Made by a program: the position numbers and the translations under genes. DNA of 64,000 bases from Reticulitermes speratus. Taxonomy: Eukaryota; Arthropoda; Insecta; Blattodea; Rhinotermitidae. The notes under the pieces are model-generated. The model ran no database searches. It worked only from the letters and a program-made list of their open reading frames with translations, and was not told the origin of the DNA. The stretch lies in the NCBI GenBank assembly GCA_021186555.1, contig JAJKFL010000003.1, forward strand, positions 48,045,630 through 48,109,629, given 5' to 3'. Positions 34,691-45,600 of the stretch are shown here, in pieces; the stretch's first letter is position 1, and each line of letters begins with the position of its first letter.

Positions 34691-35220
34691 GCGATTACTG
34701 CTTCGAGAGACGTCCATGTTTTCCAACACACTGAGAATCCTGTCCATTAAGGATATTGAACATTCGGGCTATACATTACTCGTGCAGTGTCTGTAGCATG
34801 TGTGGGCACGACAGGCAGTTTCAATCCGTTATGTTTCTTGGCCTTGTAACAGAACATTCTGACATGAATGAATGACGCGGTTACCATCAACATTTACTTA
34901 TAAAACACCTAGTTAGTACGTGTTACGTTACTTCTGTCCGCGTAAGAGTCACAATAAAATAGGTGTGAATTCTGAATCGTGACGTTGTGCCGTATGTGGC
35001 ACATGACACACGATTTATTTTATGCAAACCATCTATATTACCTATTCTGCCCTTTTAAATGTGGATTTCTTGTCCACCCACAAGTTCATACCCTCGTATA
35101 GGGTCATTACTACACGCTTAACACTAATTTATAACAGTGTCTTCATTTAATTTCTACAGTAGGTCAACCGCGTTCGTAAAGAATCCCTTATAAATAATTA
35201 TATCTCATCATTATCGTTAT
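34691..35220. other. Stretch with no recognised gene
   Basis: Nothing recognised. Confidence 0.5.
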
Positions 35221-35224
35221 CATC

Positions 35225-35575
35225 ATCACTTTGTCTTGCGAAATGGTCCATAGTCGCTTCCAGAGCGAATTTTCCACAGACCACGATCTAGTGTTTCCCT
35301 CTTTAAATTCCCAGTATCTTTTCTTTTCCTGAAGGCTATCCAGTAGCCGCTTACGTCTTCTTCCTCGTCTTCCGGTCCCTTCTATCTTTCATTCAATGAC
35401 GTATTTTAAAAGACAGTTCCTACGCAAGATGTGACCAATCCAGTTAGCCTCCCATCTTTTACAGTAGGTAGGATATTCCTCTCCTCCTTGAATCTACGTA
35501 ATACTTCTTCACTTTACCTACGATCGATCCAACTGATCTTCTCCATCAGTCTCCAGCACAACATTTCAAACCTTT
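35225..35575 (-). mobile_element. Non-LTR retrotransposon tail, type A
   Basis: The minus strand runs from the MWCW-like start (near 35570) through the DQLDRS-like region, the GRRGRRRK-like stretch and a worn ending. Several stops and frameshifts break it. About 350 bp of tail remain. Confidence 0.8.
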
Positions 35576-35783
35576 CAAGAATTACAACAATATAATCTGA
35601 GTGGTATCAATCAAGTTGCAATGCTTAATTTTCTGACAAAGTGCACTTTTGTGGTCTCTTGTTCTTCCTACGCCTTTACAACTTAATGTGAGGTTATGTG
35701 TTACAAAACTACAATGGTAACATCCTTGATCAGTCACGATTCCGTTCTTCTGAGATACCAGAATGACGCGGCGTCAGTGGGCA

Positions 35784-35836
35784 TTTCGACCCTAGAAGAT
35801 GAGGACATCGAGTAGCCTCGAAACGTCGGGCCGATT
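35784..35836 (+). ncRNA. Hammerhead-like motif, core variant
   Basis: The core reads CUAGAAGA. Stem II is GAGG/CCUC, then GAAA, ACGU, C. Stem I is unusually long (UCGACCC against GGGCCGA with one mismatch). Left flank resembles the TTACGCGGCGT arm sequence of other units. Confidence 0.5.
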
Positions 35837-35839
35837 GAA

Positions 35840-36910
35840 GCAACGTCATATTCTAGAAGAACTGAATCCTCAGCTACACAGCTGTGAAAAAGTCAAGACT
35901 CATATCCCTGAACAGTATTTTGGACACTGTTCTTTGTCGAATGAAAGAACGATGATGATAATGAACCGGAAATTTCGTAACCTAATTTAAGGCAGGCCTA
36001 CTAACATAACGTTTACCGGGAAAGACTGAGAAAAACCTCAATAGGAAACTCTTTTGGGAGAATAGGTGTCCCGGCTGAAATTGTAAATGGACACCTCATG
36101 AATACAAGCGTTACTAATCAACTGGACAAACAAAGAAAGACTAAATCCTACCTATCATTATTCATACACACTTCCTATAATAAATCTTATTTAAATTCGT
36201 TTACTGCGCCTCTTTTCGTACATAAAGCTTACAGACAACGAAAAATGTCAGATACGTTGGAACGATCTACCAAGCTACGCCTCACTACATTCCAGAACAA
36301 CGAAGACCACAGTAGAAACGTTTTGCGCTTTTCACAAATAAAACTGTACGCCAGATAAACTAGGCACTCTCTGTCCATAGCCAATGCATTCATTTCTGGT
36401 TGGCTGTTCGTATTTGTTGCTTGGTGATAATATCTGAACCCAAAGGCCTCAAAGTTTCAATACAGATCGGTCCACTTAAAACACATTATACTTATGGCAT
36501 GCTAGGTAAATATTCGTCGCTCAGTCTGTCACTCCTGCCTGGGATTTTCCGGGAAAGTTCAAGGAAACAGAAATTACTACAATAATGACAACATTCGCAG
36601 ACCGCAAAACTTAAACCTCATCAACCGATGAACTACTACAAGCACTAGGGCTCTAATTCGTGTAATTTTCGGTATAATTATCACCTCTTTCTCCAGGTCG
36701 TACCCTGAAGAAAATCGCAATAGATATGTATCTAGGCATTGTACAAGGATGGCATGAGGGTGTGGAGATGGGAAAAAGAGAACATGCAGCATGCAGAATG
36801 ACAATGGCAGGTAGTGTTTGGGATTTGTGTGAATGTGCTGCGAACTGGGTTAATTTTTGTTAATTTTAGTCTGTTTGTCACGAAGTGCAATGTTGGCGAC
36901 GACGGTGAGT
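35840..36910. other. Stretch with no recognised gene
   Basis: Several 60-90 codon frames, none with a motif. Confidence 0.45.
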
Positions 36911-36960
36911 TACTGCAATACTTCAATGAACAAAGGTCCAGGTTAGTTGCGTCAGTGGGT

Positions 36961-37007
36961 GATCGGATACCGATGTTTCGAGACAAGGTAATGTTCACAA
37001 CTTCAAG
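36961..37007 (-). ncRNA. Hammerhead-like motif, degenerate
   Basis: The minus strand reads UUGAAGU, a weak stem II and GAAACAUC. Left partner of the interrupted motif at 37034-37470. Confidence 0.4.
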
Positions 37008-37033
37008 TGTCGACGAATCCTAGAAGACTTATT

Positions 37034-37470
37034 AGCCCTTGAAGATGAGGATAATACGAGGGTTATCCAGAAAGTAACGATACAACACGGGTGGGAGGGG
37101 AAGGGAAATCACCGCAGACCATCCAGCTCACAGCCCAGACCTCGCTCCCAGCGATTTCCATTTGTTTTTGCATTTAAAGAAACATCTGGCCGGCCAGAAG
37201 ATTCACGAAGACGAAGAGGTGAAAAGCGAAGTCACTACGTGGTTGCGTGCACAGCGGCGGAGTTCTGTGACATCGGAATACAAGAACTCGTACCCAGGCT
37301 AAACAAATGCCTTGACAAAGGTGGTGATTATGTTGAAAAATAGCTAAATGGTACGTGTTAAGAGTTTTTTCACTCGATTTTGTTAATAATATTTTTAAAA
37401 AAATTTATTGCTTTTGTATCTTTACTTTCTGGACGTCCTACGTAGGTTACGTCGAAACGTCGGGATCCGA
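37034..37470 (+). ncRNA. Hammerhead-like motif interrupted by a mariner relic
   Basis: The 5' part (CCCUUGAAGAUGAGGAUAA, ending near 37054) and the 3' part (GGUUACGUC, GAAACGUC, GGGAUCC, from 37445) are separated by the element at 37057-37442. Removing one TA copy restores continuity. The break lies in the loop of stem II. Confidence 0.6.
37057..37442 (+). mobile_element. Mariner-like element, internally deleted
   Basis: TIRs of about 25 bp (GGTTATCCAGAAAGTAACGATA-like at left, complement of GGACGTCCAGAAAGTAAAGATA at right) are flanked by TA at 37055-37056 and 37443-37444. The interior encodes, over broken frames, HSPDLAPSDFHLF, the last catalytic-Asp region of mariner transposases, then VEK near the C-terminus. 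The N-terminal half is missing and frameshifts are present. Non-autonomous. Confidence 0.85.
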
Positions 37471-37504
37471 TTATCCGTTGATGCGGCGTTACATTCTTAA
37501 AATA

Positions 37505-37840
37505 CATCCCTCCTTTTTTTGTGAGCCTTAAATAGTAAAATGACCGCTTTTCCGGCTACTGGGAACAGGAAACCGGGAAGCGGGTATGGATGTCCACTTT
37601 CCATAAAATCTCGCTGTATAAGCAGTCCAATTCCCTACCGCAATTACGTCAAAACTGAAGAAGAAAACAGCATGTTCCTGCAAAACCCTTTTATCCACCG
37701 ATACGGCTGTAGGATGTCACAACCCAGAATGCTAATAACTTATTTAATACGGCACAAAACTTTGATGGAATTGTGTAATGTGGGACAACGGGTTCATTAG
37801 AAAGGAATTCCACGTTCTGTAATATTTTAAAACTTTATAG
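37505..37840. other. Stretch with no recognised gene
   Basis: An 86-codon plus frame (37540-37800) has no motif. Confidence 0.45.
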
Positions 37841-37903
37841 AAATAAACTTAACAATAACCAACAAATGCACAAAGTAAGTACATAGACAACGTGCATTAT
37901 AAA

Positions 37904-37951
37904 CCTCTACATATGTTTCGACAAACCATTATCATCTTCAGGTGGTTCACA
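37904..37951 (-). ncRNA. Hammerhead-like motif, well preserved core
   Basis: Minus strand: CUGAAGA, extra U, stem II GAUAA/UUGUC with a UGGU loop, GAAA, ACAUAUGU, A. Stem I pairing is interrupted by a mismatch. Confidence 0.65.
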
Positions 37952-38065
37952 GCAAAGGTGTACATGAATTTTGCATCCATTTACATGTTGAAATATCACA
38001 CATTAGAAGTTCAAAACATAAAAATTCGTAGTAAATGGACGCGAAGTTCTTGTACACCTTTGCTA

Positions 38066-38115
38066 TGAACCCCTGAAGACGACGAAGATTTGTCGAAACA
38101 TATGTAGAGGTTTAT
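38066..38115 (+). ncRNA. Hammerhead-like motif, well preserved core
   Basis: CUGAAGA, extra C, stem II GACGA/UUGUC, GAAA, ACAUAUGU, A. Stem I (AACC/GGUU) pairs with one bulged A. Stem II pairing survives a U-to-C change relative to the partner. Confidence 0.7.
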
Positions 38116-38169
38116 AATGCACGTTGTGTATGTATTTACGTGTGCATTTGTTGGTTATTGTTAAGTTTA

Positions 38170-39975
38170 CGACAAGACGCACGGTCGACGTAACATAAAG
38201 TTTATAGAAATATTTTAGTCGTCGTAAAATCAAGTAACATTACAGACGAGAAAAAAATCACAGTTTTGGAGATATGTCAAAACATCAGGTCCCCCTTCCC
38301 CACCATCTTCATCAGCTTACATCTCGAACGCAGTTGCCCCTGTTTACGAAGGAGATATCGGCAACATCCCAAACAAGAAGAGTTGACGCCCACCTTAATT
38401 AACACCAGGTAAGAAGATGCATCGACAAGAAATATCAAGGCACAGTCGCAGTAACAAGTGACTGACCAAACTGCGTAATGAAGCAATCTAACGATGTGCA
38501 GTGGGTAGTACTTGGTAGGTAAGAGGCCTCTACACGCAACTGCGTGTATTATACGCCCACAAGATGGAAATAATTGAGTGCTGAGAAGCATTAGTATGCT
38601 ATTACGAGAAATAAACCAGAGTCGATACTGCTCTTAGCGAATTAAATTTCACTGCCCTGGGAGCTCCAAATGAACCTCGTCAATTACGGGGTTTAACAAA
38701 GTACGGATGTCTAATAGGGCAAATATCATATACTGTGGATTTTTATTGAAGAATTCTTGCCCAAACACAGACTATGATTCCTCGCCGTGATTTTGTCTTA
38801 ACAACAAAGACAGACCATTCTTTGTGACCAATGCACCGAGGGCGTAGAACATATTTATAAATCTGAGAGACTGCGCGCCTTATGTGGTAAGAGCTGAGGC
38901 TGAAGAAAGATTTGACCATCGAGCGTGACCGATTGTAAACGTCGAGTATTGAGGTTTAAGATATATCGACTGTAAATCTCTCCCTTTTATGATATATCGA
39001 TGATGGTCAATTGTAAATCGGCTGCTAAGGTATAAAGGAATCATATAGTCTATTAACATTCTCAGGGGATTTCTGATAAAAAAAGTTTTCATCAACTCTA
39101 AGGATCATAAGAGAGCGAAAGCGTCAGAACTGTTATGCCATGCGGACATTTAATAACTTGTTTAATCTTGGCGTGTGGTCAGGATATGCCTGTTGGAACT
39201 GCGGCCTCTGATGGACCGACTGTCCAATCTCCAGATGACGGATAAACGAATATGGAGCACTTGTAAAATAATGATTGACATGGAAAGCCCGTAACATTCG
39301 GACGAAAACCTGTATGAGTGCCACTTTAAACCATGACAAATCCCACATGGACTGCTCAGAGTTCGAACTCTCACTCGGTGAACAGAAGTCTGTCTGCATC
39401 CTTTATTTTGTGTTGTCCTGTGTAGGTAGAAGCCTTGCGACGTGCTGATCCTCCCACCAAATATCTGTGAGATTCATAGTTTCAGAACTTACTGCTGATC
39501 TTGAACAGGCCAGAGGGCTTAATCCATAAAAGCTGACGAATTAAATTAGGTGTTTTATAAAGCGGTGCTCCTTTACAAATGTAACATATGTGATCAGTTC
39601 CATTTAATTTGACAGGAAGGAAAATGTACTGTTTGGACCGCCATACGTGACCTGCCACTGTGAAGAGAGTTTCACTGTGTGTGGGCAGCGTGTTACAACA
39701 ATGGAACGCTCTTCTGAGGACAGGTGTTGAATTAACATTCCGACCTCGTGTACATGATGAAATTATTGAGTGAGGTAATTGAATAAGCTAGACATCACGT
39801 CTGCTGTCAAATGGATATAAAACAAACAGGGATGGACAGATTGCAAAGTTTTACAACTTCCTTACGTGTTAAAACGACATGCGGCATTCCTTTAATGGTA
39901 AATAACTCAATCGATGATTTTCTTAATCGCATACTTCTGGTGTACATCCTGGTAAACACTTCCTTCCGCGCACAT
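38170..39975. other. Stretch with no recognised gene
   Basis: About 1.8 kb. A 104-codon minus frame at 38277-38591 is Cys- and Leu-rich without a known motif. Frames at 39133-39399 overlap in two phases. Confidence 0.4.
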
Positions 39976-39979
39976 AATT

Positions 39980-40605
39980 AGTGCTAAAGTAACACAACGT
40001 TTAATACAGTATGTCTCTTCAATCGCAGTAGTTCACAAAAAATTAGTGCTAAAGTAACACCACGTCTAATACAGTATGTCTCTTCAATCGCAGTAGTTGA
40101 CAAAAATAAGTACTCAAGTATCACCACGTCTAATACAGTATGTCTCTTCAATCGCCGTAGTTCACAAAAAGTAGTGCTAAAGTAACACCACATCTAATAC
40201 AGTATGTCTCTTCAATCGCAGTAGTTCACAAAAATGAGTACTCAAGTAACACCACGTCTAATACAGTATGTCTCTTCAATCGCTATAGTTCTTAAAAATT
40301 AGTGGTAAAATAACACCACGTCTAATACAGTATGTCTCTTCAATCGCTGTAGTTCACAAAAATTAGTGCTAAAGTAACACCACGTCTAATACAGTATGTC
40401 TCTTCAATCGCAGTAGTTCACAAAAATGAGTACTCAAGTAACACCACGTCTAATACAGTGTGTCTCTTCAATTGCAGTAGTTCACAAAAATGAGTACTAA
40501 GTACACCACGTCTAATAAAATCTGTCTCTTCAAGCGCTGTATTTCACAAAAAATTAGTTCTAAAGTCTAATAGAGTATGTCTCTTCAATCGCTGTTTTCC
40601 ACACA
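39980..40605. repeat. 64-bp tandem array, about ten units
   Basis: The unit contains CACGTCTAATACAGTATGTC, CTTCAATCGCAGTAGTTCAC and a variable part. Two forms alternate irregularly: AGTGCTAAAGTAA and GAGTACTCAAGTAA. Edge units are truncated or diverged. Confidence 0.95.
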
Positions 40606-40614
40606 AAAAATGCA

Positions 40615-40800
40615 AGTATTTCATAACTGAAGTGTAGAAGGCAATGCAAGTTTATTGTGTAGTCTAAGAGATACAAATCCTTCCGAAAAATCTACAGCAT
40701 CCATCTTCAGGGCAGATGCAGGCAGCAAGTTATTCCGAAAGGTTGGTAACGACCTACCAAGACTACACGGTACCATAACCCAGAACAATGTATAAATGTA
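40615..40800. repeat. Worn inverted unit with hammerhead-like traces
   Basis: GTGTAGTCTAAGAG at left faces CCTACCAAGACTACAC at right. A CATCTTCAGGGC and TTCCGAAA strings between them recall the motif but the order is disturbed. Confidence 0.45.
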
Positions 40801-41019
40801 ATGTAACACATTCCTAATATCACAGCCATGTAACTAAACTGCAAGAACTTCTATAGAGAAACTTTACTCAATGGAAGGACCCACAGTGACATTTTTGTCT
40901 AATACAATGCTATTCTAACGGGCGACAGACCAAGAGTGGTCCCTTTATCTCCGGTTAGCAAAGTATTAGTTATAAGCGCGTTATTTTCAACACGTGTCGT
41001 GTTTGCTCCTCACCAAATA

Positions 41020-41345
41020 TTATTTAGGTGATCAAACAAAAGAATGAGATGGGTGGGGCGTGTGGCATCTACTGGGGAGAAGAGAGGTTCACAGGGTTTT
41101 GGTGGGGAAATCTGAAGGAAAGAGACAGCTTGGAAGACCTAGGCTTAGAAGGAAGGATAAAATTAAAATGGTTGTTTAACAAATAGGATAAGAGCGCGGA
41201 CTGTGTTGATTTGGCTCAGAATGCGAACAAGTGACGGGTTCTTCTGAAACGGTAATGAAACTTTGGATTCCGTAAAATGAGGAACATTTCTTGACTGGCT
41301 GAAAACCTCTTAGATACTTAAAAACAACTCAGCTCCGTGGAGTAG
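41020..41345 (+). mobile_element. Non-LTR retrotransposon tail, type B
   Basis: Encodes over broken phases MRWVGRVAS, LVGKSEGKRQLGRPRLRRKD and LAQNANK, then the conserved 3' end (TTTCTTGACTGGCTG, CTCCGTGGAG). This is the RNase-free C-terminal tail of an ORF2 protein, 5'-truncated. It abuts the GTA microsatellite at 41346. Confidence 0.75.
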
Positions 41346-41412
41346 CAGTGGTGGTGGTGTGCTAGTAGTAGTGGTAGGGGTGGTAGTAGTAGTAGTAGTA
41401 GTAATAGTAGTA
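41346..41412. repeat. (GTG/GTA)n microsatellite
   Basis: GTGGTGGTGTGC grades into GTA triplets. Confidence 0.9.
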
Positions 41413-41714
41413 ATTCTGTGTTTAACCTTTAACGTACGGACTTTTAAAAGCCCCTAGTCTCCTGCTGGCCGGACTTTTTCGGGCATTTAAATCTTAAAAT
41501 TGCAGACCTCCACAAAAACAGATATATTTTCCGCTCTATATAACATAAAATTATGAAATAAAAACTGTTTGAAAGAGAGTAAATTTCTACATTTATGGAC
41601 GAAGTGTCAATTTTTAGCAATAAAACGTACTCGCGGAACTTTCTGATAAATTCAAAAGTTATTTAGTGTAATATATTTTATGTCACTTCTGGGGATTTTT
41701 ATTGTATTTACTCC

Positions 41715-42095
41715 TTGCTTTACACCGTAGGAATGTGTGATGTTACGTTCACAGAAATATACAACCCTTATTTGCACCGGCAAATGTATTCTGTTCCATC
41801 TGTACAACGATATGTGTCGACTCACGCCACAACATTGAACGCTGCTCTCTGTCTAGCGACTCAGGTTCACACGCGTATGCCACTTCTCGAAGCAGTTCAC
41901 TATGCACAGACCAATGTAGTCTTCTACTACAGCAGGTTTGATAGCACGGCCAGATTCGTCAGAGAAATTGCCTTCAACGGGTGGAGCGTGTATGTTCGTG
42001 AGAATGTAAACATCACGCGTATCTATATTTCTTCGATCGTAATATCAGGTGGCTGTGCTGAAGTGCTTGCTGTGTCTTTGGATGCCATATACTGA
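41715..42095 (+). other. 126-codon frame inside the piggyBac-like element
   Basis: Unrecognised. It begins MLYTVGMCDVTFTEIYNPYL and is open across the part where the transposase core would lie on the other strand. It may be an antisense shadow of decayed transposase or an inserted unrelated piece. I assign no function. Confidence 0.25.
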
Positions 42096-42456
42096 TGAAA
42101 GTAGCGATTCGTGTCATCTAGTGTAATTTGAAAAATCTGCCTGAAGAAGAGAATGAAGATTGAAAAGGGAGAGGATTCTGCATTTACCGTACATCTGAGG
42201 CAGCTGATCGGCTGACGCCATTTGGACGTCCAGTGAAATCAAAAACATTTGACGAATCCCCGGCTCTTCTAGCTCGAAACGTAACTTCGGTTTCCCTAGT
42301 ACTATCTTCGTCTTCTGAGGATGAGGACTGCACACGAGATTCCATAAGTTCGTCTGTCTCTTCCAATTCCTCATCAGATTCCTTATCCATCAGTACTTCC
42401 TCTATTACGTCTGGCTCGAGTGGTTTTGAATATCTAGCTCGCATCTGAGGTTCCAT
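42050..42456 (-). pseudogene. piggyBac-like transposase N-terminus, broken
   Basis: The likely start is MEPQMRARYSKPLEPDVIEE at 42456, followed by an acidic stretch (DKESDEELEETDELMESR, SSSEDED) usual for piggyBac N-termini, then FTGRPNGVSRSAASDV. After a phase change near 42190 it continues as PFSIFILFFRQIFQ and DDTNRYFHQY, the start of the DDE_Tnp_1_7 region. Stops and frameshifts end it soon after. The catalytic domain is not found, so it is dead. Confidence 0.75.
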
Positions 42457-42718
42457 TTCAAGGGGTCCCAAATAAACCGAATAGATGAAAGTTATTGACA
42501 ATTCACCACCGATATAAAGTTTGTCTATCAAATAATGATTGGGTCACTGGGAAAGTAATGCAGATGAAACTGTGTCAGTAAACACTGAAGAACAAATAGA
42601 GATAACAACCAGTAAGGAGTACTTCCTTACAATCCGCCACTGAAGTTATGCAATATTTATCAGTTCGGCGCCGATAAAGTAACCTCAAACACGACTGTGA
42701 AATATACCACCTGAAGCT

Positions 42719-43111
42719 TTGTCAATAAATGTTACAAATAATTTTGGATTGAAGTACATAACCAATCCGCCACTGTCACAATATATGCCAGTCCGACAAT
42801 GCAAAACATTATCAGATACGCCATACTACTACGAAAGCTGCCAGAAGACTAAACTTGAGCCCTTCCTGGTCCAGCTTCTACGTTTCAACGTCATACAATG
42901 GTCTACTGTATTTCGCCTGCCACCTTCTTCAGCTGATAAACAAAGGTCAAGTTCGGTCATAAATAATATCGAAACCCGGACCGCCATAAATGACATCATT
43001 GCTCATGACGAATACCAGACCTGCTGGTGGGGCCCTCAATGGGATTGTTTGGGTTTCCTGCCACAGCAAACACTGTCAGAGCTGAAAAAAGTCACGCGTG
43101 CACAGCGTTAG
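42719..43111 (+). other. 130-codon frame inside the piggyBac-like element
   Basis: Unrecognised. Contains WSTVFRLPPSSADKQ and CWWGPQWDCLGFLPQQ. It lies between the transposase start and the right terminus, where piggyBac elements normally have only untranslated sequence. It could be captured sequence or a chance frame. Confidence 0.25.
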
Positions 43112-43339
43112 ATATATCTAACATTCGGCCACTGGGGATGGCAGGCTGCGTTAGATATATCTAACATTCGTACTTTAAAGGTTAAGCACTGAAGAATGGT
43201 TCTATAATTAAAATTAAATATGGGCTTACATTTCTTAAAACCTATTACTCTCATTACAACCATTATATGATTACCAAAGAATGTTTTAGGATGCTGGAAC
43301 TTTTTACCCAGTTCGAAGTTTAATCACGAAACGACCCAC

Positions 43340-43575
43340 ACATGTACCTACTTTCACCTGTAAGAGACTCTCAGTGTTTGACGACGACGTTAATCGTCAG
43401 GCGGCCTCGAAATGTACATAATTTCACCTGTAAAAGACTCTCAGTGTTTGACAGATGGCGTTAAGTATTAGACGACCTCGAGATGTACACACTGTCACCT
43501 ACACAAGCTGTCACTGTCTGGCAGATGGTGTTAATTGTCAGATGGCCTCGAAATATACATACTTTCATCTGCAAG
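43340..43575. repeat. About 72-bp tandem repeat, three and a half units
   Basis: Each unit has TTTCACCTGTAAGAGACTCT-like, GTTTGACAGATGGCGTTAA-like and GGCCTCGAAATGTACA-like parts. Units differ by 15-25 percent by eye. Confidence 0.85.
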
Positions 43576-43650
43576 AGGCTTCCCGTTGAATTTTTAACGG
43601 GCATTTCTGCAGTCAATTATCATCAACAATCATGCTATACTTCATACCAG

Positions 43651-43652
<2 letters not shown>

Positions 43653-43680
<28 letters not shown>
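43653..43680. repeat. (TA)n microsatellite
   Basis: About fourteen TA dinucleotides. Confidence 0.95.
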
Positions 43681-43681
<1 letters not shown>

Positions 43682-43834
43682 AGAAACTCGTATTTCTCGT
43701 TATTAAAATGGCTACGTAAGTTTTAAATTTTTAGTATTTATCATTGCTAGTTAAGCCAGCATTGATTTCTCACACAGCCAATTTCTATCAATAATTTATT
43801 CTCTTGGAATATATTCCATAATATAATGAGCAGC

Positions 43835-43975
43835 TACCGGATGGCCCTAAGGGAAAGAGAAGATACTGGAGTTTGAAAGACGAAGCACTAGATCACACTC
43901 TGTGGAGAACTGGCTTTGGAAGAGGCAGTGGGACTTGTCGCCAGGTAGACTACCTAATGAATGAATGACAATGAA
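43835..43975 (+). mobile_element. Non-LTR retrotransposon tail, type A, short
   Basis: Encodes a worn KRRYWSLKDEALDHTLWRT, then GFGRGSGTCRQ, and ends in AATGAATGACAATGAATGAA, the usual 3' tail of this family. Confidence 0.8.
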
Positions 43976-44139
43976 TGAATTCTCCCTAATAATGACATAT
44001 TAAACAGTTCAATTTACATATTTATAGCTAATTCTGAACACATATTAATATTTATAAGAATGACGGACGAGCCTTAACAGAATGGCATCAAAACATTAAC
44101 CAATTTTAATTATAAATTTCTCGTCTCCAATGCGTCAAG

Positions 44140-44310
44140 ACAGACACGGAGGCCCACCCAGCCCCCTACACAATGGGTAACGGGGATATTTCCCAAATGG
44201 CAAAGTGGCCGGGGCGTGAATCTAAGCACTCACCTCCCGCTAGTGCTGAGGTTAAGAATGCATGAAGCTATACCGCCAATCTCCAACATGCCTTCATGAA
44301 CCGTTGGTTA
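44140..44310 (+). mobile_element. SINE family 5, body fragment
   Basis: Contains GGCCCACCCAGCCCCCTAC, GCAAAGTGGCCGGGGCGTG, CACCTCCCGCTAGTGCTGAG and CCTTCATG. Head missing. Confidence 0.8.
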
Positions 44311-44314
44311 AATA

Positions 44315-44840
44315 AGCACGAGAAAAGCATTACCACCGCAAGATTGACAGTGTTTTCTGCTGCGTTACGACACTAGAGATGTGCAGTAGTAAGCCTATAA
44401 TGCAAGACCACAATCTACGCTTCCACAGCTGTGAGAAACTTAAATCTCCGTAGCTAAATAGTCGTCATTTTGAAAGAAAATTAGATATTATTGTCGGCAA
44501 TTTCACGTGTCCATATTTGTTGCCTCCAACTCGCAGTTCTCACGGCGGCTACCTGCGGTAAGGAAAAGGAACTAATAAAACAGCCAAATTACACACCAAC
44601 ACGTGACTTGGCAAGAAGGGAAAAACGGCCACACAGCAACCAAACAGTCACAGTCACGTGTGCAACGTGCAGCAAGGTAACCAGCTAAGGAGCAGTCGTG
44701 TCATTGGCTATGACCACGTGAAACTTCTGCCGCAAGGAATGTCAGAAAGAACTGTAATTTTAATTCGTCGAATATTATAGTGTTATTAACATCACGCCCT
44801 TTCCTTTAGATTCTTAATGTGTCTTTTGAACACCTTTCAA
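44315..44840. other. Stretch with no recognised gene
   Basis: Nothing recognised. Confidence 0.5.
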
Positions 44841-44892
44841 CACTGTTGCTTAAATTTTTTTGGGTTGTTGCCCGGCGTCAATTTTTGGTGTA

Positions 44893-44938
44893 TGACCGAC
44901 GTTTCGGGATCACTTCTTTGTCACATCTTCAGGGTCTT
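44893..44938 (-). ncRNA. Hammerhead-like motif, well preserved
   Basis: Minus strand: stem I GACC/GGUC, CUGAAGA, extra U, stem II (GUGA..., partly mispaired with UCCC), GAAA, ACGU, C as cleavage-site base. Confidence 0.7.
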
Positions 44939-44956
44939 AGGTAAAAAGGTAAACCT

Positions 44957-45002
44957 AAGACCCTGAAGATGGGACAAACAAGTGATCCCGAAAAGTTGGT
45001 CA
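44957..45002 (+). ncRNA. Hammerhead-like motif, well preserved
   Basis: Stem I GACC/GGUC, CUGAAGA, extra U, stem II GGGA/UCCC (GGGAC against GAUCCC with one bulge), GAAA, then AGUU, which damages stem III. Confidence 0.65.
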
Positions 45003-45424
45003 TAAACCAAAAATTGACGCCGGGCAACAACCCAAAAAATTTTAAGCAATATTACGACCACGGCGGAAGCCTTCAATTACGATACATATATATACGATAT
45101 ACGTAAACGATTCGTGCATACCTTTCAACACTGTCACGGTCCCAGAGTACAATTTGTTGCATGTTTTAGCAGCAGCTTCTGCGTAAATTGGTTTTGCGCG
45201 TCAGAAAGATGATTTATTTCGAAACAAAATTCTGAGAACAGTTAACAAACAGCCTAAAAGACAAACTTAAAGAAAGTATGTTAGCTCTTAACCATAGCCT
45301 CTTTCTGGTTAAGAAATAAAATGTTTCGGAAAATCGATCTGATTTCATACTTGCCAGAAGATGAGATCTACCTAAGGTATGATATTAAAATCAACGAATA
45401 AACGTATTATACACACTGTATATA

Positions 45425-45472
45425 TCTCCTACATGTTTCGGCCACTCATGTGGCCATCTTCAGGGAGGTGCA
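45425..45472 (-). ncRNA. Hammerhead-like motif, well preserved
   Basis: Minus strand: stem I CUCC/GGAG, CUGAAGA, extra U, stem II GGCCAC/GUGGCC (6 bp), GAAA, ACAUGU, A. Confidence 0.78.
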
Positions 45473-45600
45473 TTACAAAATATAGATACATCGAAATATT
45501 ACAGAAGTTTCTGGAACCAAAGCAGATATATAACATATTTTATATCTATGCATTGGTTCTAATACTTCTGTAATATTTCGATATATGTATTCTTTGTAAT

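Larger units (their letters stand above)
37846..38168. repeat. Inverted-repeat unit with paired hammerhead-like motifs
   Basis: Arms of about 115 bp share AACTTAACAATAACCAACAA outer ends, CATTATAAACCTCTAC and the motif itself. The central spacer (about 115 bp) is less symmetric. Well preserved. Confidence 0.9.
41426..43181 (-). mobile_element. piggyBac-like element remnant
   Basis: The ends are CCTTTAACGTACG (left) and the complement of CCTTTAAAGTACG (right), 12 of 13 matching, flanked by TTAA at 41422-41425 and 43182-43185, the hallmark piggyBac target duplication. The minus strand carries an N-terminal transposase trace at about 42050-42456. At 1756 bp the element is shorter than a typical complete piggyBac, and the catalytic DDD region is not recognisable. 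Two plus-strand frames of 126 and 130 codons lie inside. Right-end subterminal copies of GTTAGATATATCTAAC occur twice (43107-43122 and 43149-43164). Confidence 0.85.
44845..45045. repeat. Inverted-repeat unit with paired hammerhead-like motifs
   Basis: Arms of about 90 bp (outer TTGCTTAAATTTTTTTGGGT and complement, then CCCGGCGTCAATTTTTGG) are very similar. The loop is about 12 nt (GTAAAAAGGTAA). Followed by CGGCGGAAGCCTTC, an end sequence shared with other units. Confidence 0.92.

Noticed and set aside
38277..38591. 104-codon minus frame as a possible small secreted protein
   Set aside because: No signal peptide pattern, no repeat relatives and no codon pattern that I can support. Left inside an unrecognised stretch.
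42272..42330. CTCGAAACGTAAC and CTGAGGATGAGG as a hammerhead-like motif in the piggyBac-like element
   Set aside because: The order and spacing are wrong, and the strings are explained by the coding sequence on the minus strand.
42233..42448. Ser-rich 71-codon plus frame
   Set aside because: It is the antisense of the acidic transposase N-terminus on the minus strand.
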